A program made the translations under genes and the position numbers. The notes below the pieces were generated by a model, which searched no databases, was not told the DNA's origin, and worked only from the letters and a program-made list of their open reading frames with translations. Shown here piece after piece: positions 10,921 through 19,737 of a stretch of DNA of 64,000 bases (position 1 is the first letter of the stretch; the number at the start of each line of letters is the position of its first letter). Source of the stretch: Leuconostoc mesenteroides subsp. mesenteroides (lineage in GTDB: Bacteria > Bacillota > Bacilli > Lactobacillales > Lactobacillaceae); contig CP046062.1 in the NCBI GenBank assembly GCA_009676745.1, positions 729,501 to 793,500 on the forward strand, in the 5' to 3' direction.

Positions 10921-11404
10921 TAACGAACAAATTGATTATTTCATGCAAGAGGCCTTGAACGAAGCCAAAATTGCTCAAAATGAAGGTGAAGTGCCAATTG
11001 GCGCTGTTATCGTTTATGAAAATCAAATTATTGCACGTGCGCATAACCATCGTGAGGCAAATCAGTTGGCCACTGCTCATGCAGAATTGTTAGCGATTGA
11101 GTATGCCAATAAAAATCTTAAATCTTGGCGGTTAGAAAATACAGCATTATTTGTAACGTTAGAACCTTGCATTATGTGTGCTGGCGCAATTATTAACGCA
11201 CGTATTCCGAGTGTTTATTACGGTGCAAATGACCCTAAAGGTGGTGCTACGCGCTCCTTATATTCTCTGCTAGAGGATAGTCGGTTGAATCATATGGTTA
11301 AAGTGTATGAAGGCATACGCGGTGAAGAATCAGGCCAATTATTGCAGGCTTTTTTTAGCGATATCCGTGCGAAACGCAAAATTCGTAAAGAAATTGCAAA
11401 GTAA
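10898..11404 (+). CDS. tadA: tRNA-specific adenosine deaminase
   Basis: A 168-residue cytidine-deaminase-fold enzyme. Zinc ligands and catalytic glutamate are visible in TAHAELLAI (HAE) and EPCIMCAGAI (PCxxC). TadA converts A34 to inosine in tRNA-Arg(ACG). VPIGAVIV is the usual early strand. TTGGAGAG lies before the ATG, inside the previous gene. Length is normal. Confidence 0.93.
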   Translation: MAQTPTFSNEQIDYFMQEALNEAKIAQNEGEVPIGAVIVYENQIIARAHNHREANQLATAHAELLAIEYANKNLKSWRLENTALFVTLEPCIMCAGAIINARIPSVYYGANDPKGGATRSLYSLLEDSRLNHMVKVYEGIRGEESGQLLQAFFSDIRAKRKIRKEIAK

Positions 11405-11467
11405 TTAATTGCTATTTAACATAAAAAATGTTTATAATAACATGTAGAAAATAAAAGAGGCTAATGA

Positions 11468-11986
11468 ATGCAAAATCCGAACGCATGGCGTAATGATAAA
11501 GACTATATAAATATTATTGATGATTTGTTACAACATGAAGAAGTGCAGCAACTCGCACGCTATACACAACATCATTTCTCGAACCGTTTAACTCATTCAA
11601 TTTCTGTGTCATACCAATCCTATTTAATCGCAAAAAAAATTGGCGCTGATGAAGTTGCAACTGCACGGGCAGGGTTACTTCATGATTTATTTTACTATGA
11701 TTGGCGCGTAACAAAGTTTGATGAGGGATCGCATGCTTATGTACATCCACGTATTGCATTGAAAAATGCGCGTAAAATTACAAATATTAGCGATAAAGAG
11801 GCGGATATTATTGTAAAACATATGTTTGGGGCAACAATTGCCTTGCCAAAGTATCGGGAAAGTTGGATTGTTTCATTAGTTGATGATTTTGCGGCAGTTA
11901 ATGAGTATCTAATTCCTAAAGCTTATCTGACTTATTTTAAGTGGCAAGAAAAATTGGCAACAAAATTTGTATCTGCATTTGCTTAA
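11468..11986 (+). CDS. HD-domain protein, predicted phosphohydrolase
   Basis: A 172-residue helical protein. A histidine in RLTHSISVS followed by the HD pair in AGLLHDLFYYDW, and later KHMFG and LVDDFAA, fit an HD-type metal-dependent phosphohydrolase. The substrate is unknown. GAGGCTA precedes the ATG. It stands between tadA and the SRP RNA gene. Confidence 0.7.
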   Translation: MQNPNAWRNDKDYINIIDDLLQHEEVQQLARYTQHHFSNRLTHSISVSYQSYLIAKKIGADEVATARAGLLHDLFYYDWRVTKFDEGSHAYVHPRIALKNARKITNISDKEADIIVKHMFGATIALPKYRESWIVSLVDDFAAVNEYLIPKAYLTYFKWQEKLATKFVSAFA

Positions 11987-12011
11987 AGTAACAAAATTAG
12001 ATATAATATAA

Positions 12012-12094
12012 AGGCAGGCAAATGTCGGCTCTCGAACCGGGTCAGGACAGGAATGTAGCAGCCCTAAGGTTGTTCGATGTTGTGCTTGTGTACA
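12012..12094 (+). ncRNA. ffs: Signal recognition particle RNA, small bacterial (4.5S) type
   Basis: The universally conserved apical part is clear: GTCAGGACAGGAATGTAGCAG then CCCTAAG, that is, helix 8 with the GGAA-type tetraloop and the Ffh-binding symmetric loop. The ends CAGGCA and TGCTTG pair to close the rod. Position just before dnaX is a usual one. No Alu domain is present, so it is the short form. Confidence 0.9.
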
Positions 12095-12097
12095 TAA

Positions 12098-12120
12098 GTG
12101 GCCGCTCAGCGGTCTTTTTT
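12098..12120 (+). terminator. Terminator after SRP RNA
   Basis: GGCCGC-TCA-GCGGTC followed by a run of T. Confidence 0.85.
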
Positions 12121-12242
12121 TATAAAAACAAATGTTATAAATCGGTGGTTTTATGCAAGCTAAGAACCCCAATATGATATAAAACATATAGCCGACAAGT
12201 AGCACCAAACATGTTTACCAATGATATATGGAGGTGATGAAA

Positions 12243-13964
12243 TTGGCATATCAAGCATTATATCGCGTCTATCGGCCACGATCTTTCGATGACATGGTTG
12301 GTCAAAAAATCATCACACAAACGTTAAAAAATGCAATAGCAACTCAGCAAACAGGACATGCTTATCTATTTAGTGGCCCTCGTGGAACCGGTAAAACATC
12401 AGCTGCTAAAATTTTTGCACGTGAAGTTAATGGTATCGCACCGGAGACTGAGGATTCACAAATTCCTGATATTATTGAAATAGACGCTGCTTCAAATAAC
12501 GGAGTTGACGAAATCCGAAATATTCGCGACGGAGCGAATTACGCGCCAATAGAATCTGAGTATAAAATATATATTATTGACGAGGTTCATATGTTATCCT
12601 CGGGCGCTTTTAACGCACTGTTAAAAACATTAGAAGAACCACCAGCTAATGTTAAATTTATTTTAGCAACGACTGAGCCACAAAAGATACCAGCAACTAT
12701 TTTATCTCGAACACAAAGATTTGAATTTAAACGTATTGATAATGATACTATTCAGGCTAGGATGGCTGAAATTCTGCAAAAAGAGAATGTATCGTTTGAT
12801 GAGGATGCACTCCATGTTATTGCAAATGTTGCAGAAGGCGGGATGCGGGATGCTTTGTCAATTTTAGATCAAGTGTTAGCTTTTGGTGCTGACCATGTAA
12901 CGCTTGAAAATGCTTTGCAAGTAACGGGTTCGACAACAGCATCGCAGTTAATGACCTATTTGGAGCAAGTCAGTCATTACGACACAGGATCCGCCCTTCA
13001 GACATTGCATGATATTTTGTTAGAAGGAAAAGATGCGATACGTTTTGTAGCAGATTTGTTAGGTGTATTGCGTGATGTGATGCTAGCGGAAGTGGCACCA
13101 AATTTAATTAAAACGACGGCACCATTGGCTGAATTAAAGGCGTTAACAATAGAGTTAGGTACTTCTCGTATTCAGCAAATGATGGTCACTTTGGATGATA
13201 TTCAAAAACAATTATTACAGACTATGCAGAGTGATGTATATTTGGAGCTACTCACTGTTAAATTGTCTATGCCAGATTCTGAACAAACCTTACCGGCAAA
13301 GCAATCTCCGAAAGTTATTAAAGAGAAACCTCAAAATATTGATAATATTGTTAGGGCATCTAAAAATACAGAAGTTCACGAGGAACAAATTGTTGAACCA
13401 GCAATAGGGAAAGTACCAGTAGAATTACCTGTTGTCAAGAAGACTGAACACGAGAATTTGTTAGTTCGCACGGGACAAAGTGCAGTATTTGCCGTCTTAA
13501 TTGTTGCGAAACGGGATGCCTTAGCTCGAGTTAAAAACGCTTGGCCTGACTTATTGCGACAATTTGATGTCACGCAGCAGGCGATGCTTACTACAGCCGA
13601 ACCCACTGCAGCAAGTGAGCAGGCTGTTGTCTTGGCTTTTGATTATCCTGCTTTGTTAGAACAGGCGCTACACGATGCTACATTGCAAAATCGTCTGGTG
13701 CAGCAGCTACGAGCCTATAATTTAGCCGAAGAATTGGTGTTTATCTCACAAGATGAATGGGCTTCTGACCGTGCATCATATGTGAATAAATTAAAAACTG
13801 GCGAAACACCGCACATTCAATTAGAAGATGTACCGCGAGTAAAATCTTCTAATATACCAGCTGCTCCTGCAAAATCCGCGCAAGAATCAAGTAGTAAAGA
13901 GTCAAAAATTGTTAGTGAGGCTAAAGAATTATTCGGTGAAGATCTCGTGAATATCGTTGACTGA
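12243..13964 (+). CDS. dnaX: DNA polymerase III subunit gamma/tau, without zinc module
   Basis: A 573-residue AAA+ clamp-loader ATPase. Walker A GPRGTGKTSAAK, Walker B DEVHML, and the sensor-1/arginine-finger region TTEPQKIPATILSRTQRF are present. The usual module with four zinc-binding cysteines between Walker A and EIDAASNNGVDEIR is absent: the sequence goes from FAREVNGIAPETEDSQ directly to IPDIIEID (about 12415-12487). The C-terminal tau region is short and variable. The start is the TTG at 12243, 5-7 bases after GGAGGTGA, giving the canonical MAYQALYRVYRP; an ATG at 12228 overlaps the binding site. Confidence 0.93.
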   Translation: MAYQALYRVYRPRSFDDMVGQKIITQTLKNAIATQQTGHAYLFSGPRGTGKTSAAKIFAREVNGIAPETEDSQIPDIIEIDAASNNGVDEIRNIRDGANYAPIESEYKIYIIDEVHMLSSGAFNALLKTLEEPPANVKFILATTEPQKIPATILSRTQRFEFKRIDNDTIQARMAEILQKENVSFDEDALHVIANVAEGGMRDALSILDQVLAFGADHVTLENALQVTGSTTASQLMTYLEQVSHYDTGSALQTLHDILLEGKDAIRFVADLLGVLRDVMLAEVAPNLIKTTAPLAELKALTIELGTSRIQQMMVTLDDIQKQLLQTMQSDVYLELLTVKLSMPDSEQTLPAKQSPKVIKEKPQNIDNIVRASKNTEVHEEQIVEPAIGKVPVELPVVKKTEHENLLVRTGQSAVFAVLIVAKRDALARVKNAWPDLLRQFDVTQQAMLTTAEPTAASEQAVVLAFDYPALLEQALHDATLQNRLVQQLRAYNLAEELVFISQDEWASDRASYVNKLKTGETPHIQLEDVPRVKSSNIPAAPAKSAQESSSKESKIVSEAKELFGEDLVNIVD

Positions 13965-13982
13965 TTAACATAGGAAGGAGAT

Positions 13983-14015
13983 ATGTTTAACGCACTGTGC
14001 GTAAAGCATTCTTAA
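13983..14015 (+). CDS. Ten-codon leader frame before recR
   Basis: A short frame, MFNALCVKHS, with a very good binding site (GGAAGGAGAT, 13973-13982) directly before its ATG. Its stop lies 3 bases before the recR ATG, and recR has no ribosome binding site of its own. It probably loads ribosomes for recR by translational coupling. The place is normally taken by ybaB (ebfC), which is missing. There is no evidence that the peptide itself has a role. Confidence 0.45.
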   Translation: MFNALCVKHS

Positions 14016-14018
14016 AAT

Positions 14019-14624
14019 ATGCAATACCCTGAACCTATCGCTAAATTAATAGATAGTTACACGAAGCTACCTGGCATTGGTCCCAAAACGGCTACAAGGT
14101 TAGCTTTTTATACATTAGGTATGAATGAAGAAGATGTACAGGATTTTTCTAAAGCATTAATTTCCGCAAAGACTGATTTAACTTTCTGCTCTATTTGTGG
14201 TAATATTACTGCAACTGATACCAATCCGTGCGTTATTTGTCGCGACCAATCACGTGATCAGTCAACAGTTTTTGTTGTCGAAAATTCACGCGATGTCATG
14301 GCGATGGAGAATACGCGGGATTATCACGGTCTATACCATGTTTTAAATGGTGTAATCTCTCCCAGTGCAGGAACGGGGCCAGAAGATATTAATTTACCAA
14401 GTTTGATTCGACGTTTGTCTGAGCATGAAGAAATTAAAGAAGTAATTGTCGGCACTAATGCAAATGCTGAAGGAGAAGCTACTGCAATGTATTTAGCACG
14501 TTTGCTGAAACCGGCTGGTATTACAGTTACTCGTTTGGCACATGGTTTAGCTGTTGGATCTGATATTGATTATGCTGATGAACTAACACTTATCAAAGCA
14601 GTACAAGGACGGACAAAATTATGA
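14019..14624 (+). CDS. recR: Recombination mediator RecR
   Basis: A 201-residue protein with an N-terminal helix-hairpin-helix ([15 protein letters not shown]), a C4 zinc finger (CSIC...CVIC, residues about 55-71) and a Toprim domain ([12 protein letters not shown], then [11 protein letters not shown] and [14 protein letters not shown]). RecR works with RecF/RecO in loading RecA at gaps. The ATG at 14019 gives the family N-terminus MQYPEPI. It overlaps yaaL by 4 bases. Confidence 0.95.
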   Translation: MQYPEPIAKLIDSYTKLPGIGPKTATRLAFYTLGMNEEDVQDFSKALISAKTDLTFCSICGNITATDTNPCVICRDQSRDQSTVFVVENSRDVMAMENTRDYHGLYHVLNGVISPSAGTGPEDINLPSLIRRLSEHEEIKEVIVGTNANAEGEATAMYLARLLKPAGITVTRLAHGLAVGSDIDYADELTLIKAVQGRTKL

Positions 14625-14881
14625 TATTTGGCAAGAAAAAAACGGGATTGCGCAAAGAATATGATAGAGCACTTGTATTTCAAATTGATAAAGCAAAAAT
14701 TGACTGGGATACGGCGAAAAATTCGGAAGCAGCATTGCTTGATGGTCAAGTGAATTTGCGGCTTATACAAGCGCAAACAGCATTGGCACGTGCTAAATTT
14801 AATTATCTATATCGTGAAGCACGTCGTCGTAAAACCGTTGGGCACATGCAAACCCATGTTTTAAAAACAGATCGTATTTAA
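14621..14881 (+). CDS. YaaL/DUF2508 family protein
   Basis: An 86-residue, basic, mainly helical protein overlapping recR by ATGA. Its length, composition and place after recR match the DUF2508 (YaaL) family, which is conserved in Firmicutes and has no known function. The coupling to recR suggests one operon. Confidence 0.75.
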   Translation: MIFGKKKTGLRKEYDRALVFQIDKAKIDWDTAKNSEAALLDGQVNLRLIQAQTALARAKFNYLYREARRRKTVGHMQTHVLKTDRI

Positions 14882-14911
14882 TCAGTAGACAAATTACTCA
14901 TAAGGATTTTT

Positions 14912-15553
14912 ATGCCAAAACCAATATTTATATCATTCGAAGGACCTGAGGGTGCTGGAAAAACAAGTGTTCTCGAGGCATTAATTTCAGAACTAAAAAT
15001 TAAATTTGGCGATGATTTAGTAGCTACACGTGAGCCAGGCGGCAATCCAATTTCTGAAGCAATTAGAGCAATTTTACAGCCAGAAGAAGATAACGGCATG
15101 GATAAACGGACTGAAGCGCTCTTATATACAGCTGCTCGACGTCAACATCTTGTGGAAAATATTAAACCAGCATTAGACCAAAATAAAATTGTGATATCTG
15201 ACCGTTATGTTGACAGCTCACTTGCTTATCAAGGTGGCGCCCGTGGCCTTGGGGTCGACAATATTTGGGAAATCAATCAATTCGCAATTGATGGTCTGCT
15301 GCCTGATATGACAATTTATCTTGATGTGCCTGTTGAAATCGGCTTGGCACGTGTAAATGAGAGCCGTCAGGGAAAAATTGATCGACTAGACAAAGAGAGT
15401 ATATCCTTTCATCAGAAGGTTCGGGAGACATATTTAAAACTTCAAAGTGAATTTTCTGATAGAATTAAGATAGTAGATGCCACGCAACCACTTAACAAAG
15501 TTATTGATGATACGCGGATACTCATCAACCAAATTCTGGAGGACAAATCATGA
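14912..15553 (+). CDS. tmk: Thymidylate kinase
   Basis: A 213-residue P-loop kinase phosphorylating dTMP to dTDP. Seen are FEGPEGAGKTS (P-loop), TREPGGNPISEAIR (the DR/TRE substrate motif) and SDRYVDSSLAYQGGARG. Length is normal. It overlaps darA by 4 bases. Operon context is DNA replication and dNTP supply. Confidence 0.95.
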   Translation: MPKPIFISFEGPEGAGKTSVLEALISELKIKFGDDLVATREPGGNPISEAIRAILQPEEDNGMDKRTEALLYTAARRQHLVENIKPALDQNKIVISDRYVDSSLAYQGGARGLGVDNIWEINQFAIDGLLPDMTIYLDVPVEIGLARVNESRQGKIDRLDKESISFHQKVRETYLKLQSEFSDRIKIVDATQPLNKVIDDTRILINQILEDKS

Positions 15554-15879
15554 AATTAGTTACAGCAATTGTGCAAGATAAAGATACAACAAAACTCAGT
15601 AATGCTTTTGTGAAGGCAAATATTCGTGCGACACGTTTAGCCACGTCCGGCGGGTTTTTGAGATCAGGAAATACGACATTTATGATTGCCATTGAAGATG
15701 AACGTGTATCAGAGGTTATGGCAATTATTAAAAAGGTTTCACAAAAACGTAAACAATTTATGGTACCACCTATCAGTCTAGATGCTAGCGGTGACCACGC
15801 GGGTGCTTATCCAATTGAAATTGAAGTTGGCGGCGCAACGGTATTTACTCAAAGTATTGATTCGTTTGAACAGTTCTGA
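15550..15879 (+). CDS. darA: Cyclic-di-AMP receptor PII-like protein
   Basis: A 109-residue PII-like protein of the DarA/PstA/YaaQ family: MKLVTAIVQDKD, then LATSGGFLRSGNTTFMIAIED and the extended loop region before EVGGATVFT. The family binds c-di-AMP as a trimer; its effector partner is not known. TCTGGAGG lies before the ATG within tmk. Its stop overlaps the holB ATG. Confidence 0.88.
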   Translation: MKLVTAIVQDKDTTKLSNAFVKANIRATRLATSGGFLRSGNTTFMIAIEDERVSEVMAIIKKVSQKRKQFMVPPISLDASGDHAGAYPIEIEVGGATVFTQSIDSFEQF

Positions 15880-16781
15880 TGTTACCGGATTTTGCAACAA
15901 TTGCACAAAAAAATTATCCAGCACAGCTCGCTCATTTTGATGATTTATTGCAACAAGATAAGTTAAGTCATTTATATTTGTTTGTTGGTTCAAGCCAGTC
16001 TGCAAAGCTGGCTTTTTCGCGTTATATAGCTTGGCAAGTTGTTCATGCTGATGAGCGTAATGCCTTGCGAATCACTGAGAATGAGCACCCGGACGTACAT
16101 ATAATAGGCCCCATTCCGCCAGCTACTTCACTAAAAGTGTCTCAAATTCGTGAGTTGACACCTGATTTTGTAACAACAGCCACGGAAAGTCCACGGAAAA
16201 TATTTATTTTAGATGCAGTTGAAACACTTACAGCAAGTGCAGCTAATTCCCTGTTGAAATTCATTGAGGAGCCTGCTGGACCACAATTAATTATGATGCT
16301 TACGGAAAATATTTCTGATGTTTTACCGACGATTAGATCCCGCGCTCAAGTAGTTCAGTTAGTATCAACTATTACCAGTGATAGTGATGGTTCAATAGAT
16401 GGTGATTGGCAAAAGCAAACACAATTAGTGTTATTTAAGTGGTTTGAGCTAATGATGCAGAGAAGAATTGAAGCATTTGCATTTGTGCAGACAAAGATTA
16501 TTGGTCAATTAAACGGCACAAAGCAACAGCAGTTATTTTTAAATTGGTTACATGAGTTGGCTAGAGATACAATTGTTTATGGCCGGATTCCAGATGAGCG
16601 ATTAGCTTTTTCTAATCTAATTGGGCTGTATAGAACATTACAACAGCGATATGATATGTATCGACTGGTTAAAGCAATTGATAAAGTATTTGCTGACGAT
16701 AAACTGCGCAAAGTGAACCTATCGCTACAAGCACGGTTAGAAAAAATGACGCTAGACGTCATCATTGCTCTGGGGGAATAA
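15879..16781 (+). CDS. holB: DNA polymerase III delta' subunit, without zinc module
   Basis: A 300-residue clamp-loader subunit. LSHLYLFVG, HPDVHII, SLKVSQIREL and the SANSLLKFIEEP and TIRSRAQVVQL blocks are typical of HolB. Walker A is degenerate (VGSSQSAKLAF), as expected for a subunit that does not hydrolyse ATP. The four-cysteine zinc module normally found before NHPDV is absent: the segment at 16024-16098 reads AWQVVHADERNALRITENE. DnaX in the same operon has lost its module as well. Confidence 0.9.
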   Translation: MLPDFATIAQKNYPAQLAHFDDLLQQDKLSHLYLFVGSSQSAKLAFSRYIAWQVVHADERNALRITENEHPDVHIIGPIPPATSLKVSQIRELTPDFVTTATESPRKIFILDAVETLTASAANSLLKFIEEPAGPQLIMMLTENISDVLPTIRSRAQVVQLVSTITSDSDGSIDGDWQKQTQLVLFKWFELMMQRRIEAFAFVQTKIIGQLNGTKQQQLFLNWLHELARDTIVYGRIPDERLAFSNLIGLYRTLQQRYDMYRLVKAIDKVFADDKLRKVNLSLQARLEKMTLDVIIALGE

Positions 16782-16782
16782 A

Positions 16783-17652
16783 ATGCAGCAACAAAAAAGT
16801 TTTGAAAAACAAGATACAGGAACACTTTTTTTAGTTCCAACACCTATTGGTAATTTGCAAGATATATCACCAAGAGCTATTGATACATTGCGCGATGTAG
16901 ATATAATTGCTGCTGAAGATACACGCCACACACAACAATTACTAAATCACTTTGCAATCACGACAAAACAAACTAGTTTCCATGAACACAACTGGCAGAC
17001 CAAAATTCCTGGCCTAATCGCAGACTTACGAAATGGGAAAAATGTAGCACAAGTTAGTGATGCGGGGATGCCTTCTATTTCTGACCCAGGCAAAGAATTA
17101 GTTGCGGCAGCCGTGGATGAAAATTTAGCTGTCGTACCGATTCCTGGTGCAACAGCTGGTGTGACAGCATTAATTGCCAGCGGTTTGGTGCCACAGCCGT
17201 TTTATTTTTATGGGTTCTTGCAACGTAAAAACAGTGAACAATTGGCAGAATTACAACAGTTATCCACAATGCGGGATACAGTCATTTTTTATGAATCACC
17301 ACATCGATTAAAGCAAACGTTAGTAAATATCCAAAAAGTAATGGGTGATGAGCGTCGTATTGTTTTAGCACGAGAGCTAACAAAGCGCTATGAAGAATTT
17401 ATTCGTGGAACTATTGATGAACTAGTTTCGTGGTCGCAATCAAACGAAATTCGTGGTGAGTTTGTAGTAATGATTGATGGTTTTCATGAAGAAATTTCCG
17501 AAGCAGATAATAGTATGACGCTGACCGTCCAAGAAGCAGTAGCAGCACTAATCAAAAAGGGCTTAAAGCCCAATGCGGCAATAAAACAAATAGCAAAGGA
17601 ACGAGGGCTTGATAGACAAGCGGTATATGCGGACTATCACGAGATAGAGTAG
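16783..17652 (+). CDS. rsmI: 16S rRNA (cytidine-1402-2'-O)-methyltransferase
   Basis: A 289-residue tetrapyrrole-methylase-fold enzyme: LVPTPIGNLQDISPRAI, AEDTRHTQQLL, VSDAGMPSISDPG, PIPGATAGVTAL and FYESPHRL are all diagnostic of RsmI. The ATG at 16783 follows GGGGGAA; the frame from 16765 overlaps holB without reason. In most Bacilli yabA lies between holB and rsmI; here it is missing. Confidence 0.93.
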   Translation: MQQQKSFEKQDTGTLFLVPTPIGNLQDISPRAIDTLRDVDIIAAEDTRHTQQLLNHFAITTKQTSFHEHNWQTKIPGLIADLRNGKNVAQVSDAGMPSISDPGKELVAAAVDENLAVVPIPGATAGVTALIASGLVPQPFYFYGFLQRKNSEQLAELQQLSTMRDTVIFYESPHRLKQTLVNIQKVMGDERRIVLARELTKRYEEFIRGTIDELVSWSQSNEIRGEFVVMIDGFHEEISEADNSMTLTVQEAVAALIKKGLKPNAAIKQIAKERGLDRQAVYADYHEIE

Positions 17653-17653
17653 T

Positions 17654-18385
17654 ATGAAAAAGTATGAAATAAAAAGACGTGTTGAGTATTATGAAGCTGA
17701 TACAACACAAAAATTATCTTTACCAATGATTTTAAATTATGCTGTCTTGGCCTCTAAATGTCAGAGTGATGAACTTGGCGTGGGGCAAGATTTCCATTTA
17801 GGTCGTGGTCTCGGCTGGGTTATTTTGCAATATGAAGTAATTATTAAACGACGTCCTAAAATTGGGGAAACAATTCGTATTCAGACTTTTGCTACACAAT
17901 ATAATCCTTTTTTTGTTCGTCGACCATTCATTTTTTTAGATGAAAATAATCATGAAATTATTCGTGTAGATTCTATTTGGACGATGATAGATATGAAAAA
18001 TCGCCGCATGGCACGTTTGCCACAAGATATTATTGATAAGTATGATGCCAAAAGAGTCAAGCAAATTGCGCGAATTCCTAACCCTGAGAAGTTTTCAGAT
18101 GAGGATCAATACCTTGAAAAAGACTATCATGTGCGATATTTAGATATTGATGGTAATCAGCATGTGAACAACTCCAAGTATTTTGAATGGATGCAAGATG
18201 TGATCGCACCAGAGTATTTATTAACTCATGAAATTACATACATTAATCTAAAATTTGAAAATGAAATTCGGCTTGGACACACGATTTTATCACAAGTAGT
18301 TCAAAATGGTAATGAATCCAAGCATCGTATTATGACGGAAAATGTGGTGAGTGCAGAAGCAGAGTTCAAGTGGCGAAAAATTTGA
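17654..18385 (+). CDS. Acyl-ACP thioesterase
   Basis: A 243-residue double hot-dog protein of the acyl-ACP thioesterase family. The first half contains VEYYEADTTQKLSLPMILN and the second DIDGNQHVNNSKYFEWM, the conserved catalytic region with Asn, His and a downstream acid. These enzymes release free fatty acids from ACP. The gene starts one base after rsmI ends and is presumably in the same operon. Its product could feed on the FAS-II system encoded at 37.9-48.3 kb. Confidence 0.85.
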   Translation: MKKYEIKRRVEYYEADTTQKLSLPMILNYAVLASKCQSDELGVGQDFHLGRGLGWVILQYEVIIKRRPKIGETIRIQTFATQYNPFFVRRPFIFLDENNHEIIRVDSIWTMIDMKNRRMARLPQDIIDKYDAKRVKQIARIPNPEKFSDEDQYLEKDYHVRYLDIDGNQHVNNSKYFEWMQDVIAPEYLLTHEITYINLKFENEIRLGHTILSQVVQNGNESKHRIMTENVVSAEAEFKWRKI

Positions 18386-18412
18386 TATAATAATGTGTAG
18401 AGGAAAAAAGAT

Positions 18413-19405
18413 ATGGCTATTTTAGTTCTTGGTGGAGCCGGTTATATCGGTTCACACATGGTTAAGCGTTTGGTAGAAGCAGATCGCGATGTTATCGTTG
18501 TTGATGCGTTGTTTACAGGTCACCGCGAAGCGGTTAATCCAAAAGCAAAATTTTATCAAGTTGATATTCGCAATAAAGCAGCATTGTCAGAAGTATTTGA
18601 TAAAGAAAATATCGAACAAGTAGTTCACTTTGCAGCATTTTCAATTGTTCCAGAGTCTGTGGCAAATCCACTAAAGTATTTTGATAATAACACGAGTGGT
18701 ATGATTACTTTGTTAGAGGTGATGCAGGAACACGATGTCAAACAAATTGTGTTCTCGTCAACGGCCGCTACTTATGGTAATCCTGTTAATATTCCTATTA
18801 AAGAAACAGATCCGCAACGACCAATTAATCCCTATGGTGAATCAAAGCTGATGATGGAAAAAATCATGGCTTGGTCTGATCAAGCAGATGGTGTTAAGTG
18901 GGTTGCATTGCGTTACTTTAACGTAGCCGGTGCTGCTGAAGATGGCACGATAGGAGAAGATCATACACCGGAAACGCATTTAGTGCCAATCATTTTGCAA
19001 GCTGGTTTAGGGCAACGTGAATATATTGAGATGTTCGGTGATGATTATAATACACCTGACGGTTTCAATGTGCGTGATTATGTCCATGTATTGGATTTGG
19101 CTGATGCTCATATTCTGGCATTGCAGTACTTAGCTGATGGAAACGACTCAAACCAATTTAATTTGGGATCAGCTACTGGATTCTCTGTTAAAGAGATGGT
19201 AGAAGCAGCTAGATCAGCTACTGGAGTTGACATTCCCGCCAAAATTGGGCCTCGCCGAGCTGGTGACCCTGATATTTTGATTGCTAATTCAGACAAAGCA
19301 CGTGATGTGCTTGGCTGGGCTCCTAAGTATGACAATGTACAAGATATTATCAAAACAGCCTGGAATTGGCATAAAAACCATCCATCAGGATATAATGACA
19401 AGTAA
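18413..19405 (+). CDS. galE: UDP-glucose 4-epimerase
   Basis: A 330-residue short-chain dehydrogenase-type epimerase with [11 protein letters not shown] (NAD binding), the SSTAAT serine, the YGESK Tyr-x-x-x-Lys catalytic pair and RYFNVAGA. It interconverts UDP-glucose and UDP-galactose for galactose use and cell-surface polymers. GAGGAAAAAAG precedes the ATG. A TATAAT just before (about 18387-18392) suggests a separate promoter. Confidence 0.93.
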   Translation: MAILVLGGAGYIGSHMVKRLVEADRDVIVVDALFTGHREAVNPKAKFYQVDIRNKAALSEVFDKENIEQVVHFAAFSIVPESVANPLKYFDNNTSGMITLLEVMQEHDVKQIVFSSTAATYGNPVNIPIKETDPQRPINPYGESKLMMEKIMAWSDQADGVKWVALRYFNVAGAAEDGTIGEDHTPETHLVPIILQAGLGQREYIEMFGDDYNTPDGFNVRDYVHVLDLADAHILALQYLADGNDSNQFNLGSATGFSVKEMVEAARSATGVDIPAKIGPRRAGDPDILIANSDKARDVLGWAPKYDNVQDIIKTAWNWHKNHPSGYNDK

Positions 19406-19421
19406 TGATTAAAACACGAAA

Positions 19422-19457
19422 CCCCGATGAACTAACGCGTTCATCGGGGATTTTTTA
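19422..19457 (+). terminator. Bidirectional terminator after galE
   Basis: CCCCGATGA-AC and GT-TCATCGGGG pair around a short loop. On the plus strand it is followed by ATTTTTTATT and ends galE; on the minus strand it ends the element described at 19422-19671, with a poorer TTTCGTGTTTT tail. Confidence 0.88.
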
Positions 19458-19671
19458 TTATGAGAGAATATTTGAGAGAGAAGAGAATATAAGTTTGTTT
19501 ATAGTCGCGGGGAGAGCGCGACTTGGTTCCCTTTTACCATGAGGTTTCGTGTTTCTGATGGGATGATCATCAGTTATGCTGCTTATATTTTTCAAACCTC
19601 CAAATTTAGACTTTATTATTGTTATATTTTAATTCAACTAAGCTTGTTGTTTGAGATAACTTACCTTGTTG
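19422..19671 (-). ncRNA. Predicted structured small RNA, copy A (downstream of scrR)
   Basis: Read on the minus strand this is homologous to 25166-25402. It has a promoter-like TGAATT-16-TATTAT (19700-19705 and 19678-19683), then a conserved 5' part, a GGAGG, a hairpin CTGATG/CATCAG (19555-19573), a hairpin TGGT/ACCA (19524-19539), a hairpin AGTCGCG/CGCGACT with loop CTCTCCC (19503-19523), and the shared terminator. Base changes against copy B are compensatory in several stem positions. The homology reaches back to just after the scrR stop, so it could also be a processed 3' UTR. A TTG-started frame can be read through it, so a peptide is not excluded. Confidence 0.55.
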
Positions 19672-19737
19672 ATGTTTATAATATAACGTCTGAAAATTAA
19701 ATTCACGTAAACTGAAGATAAAGTGAATATTAAATGA

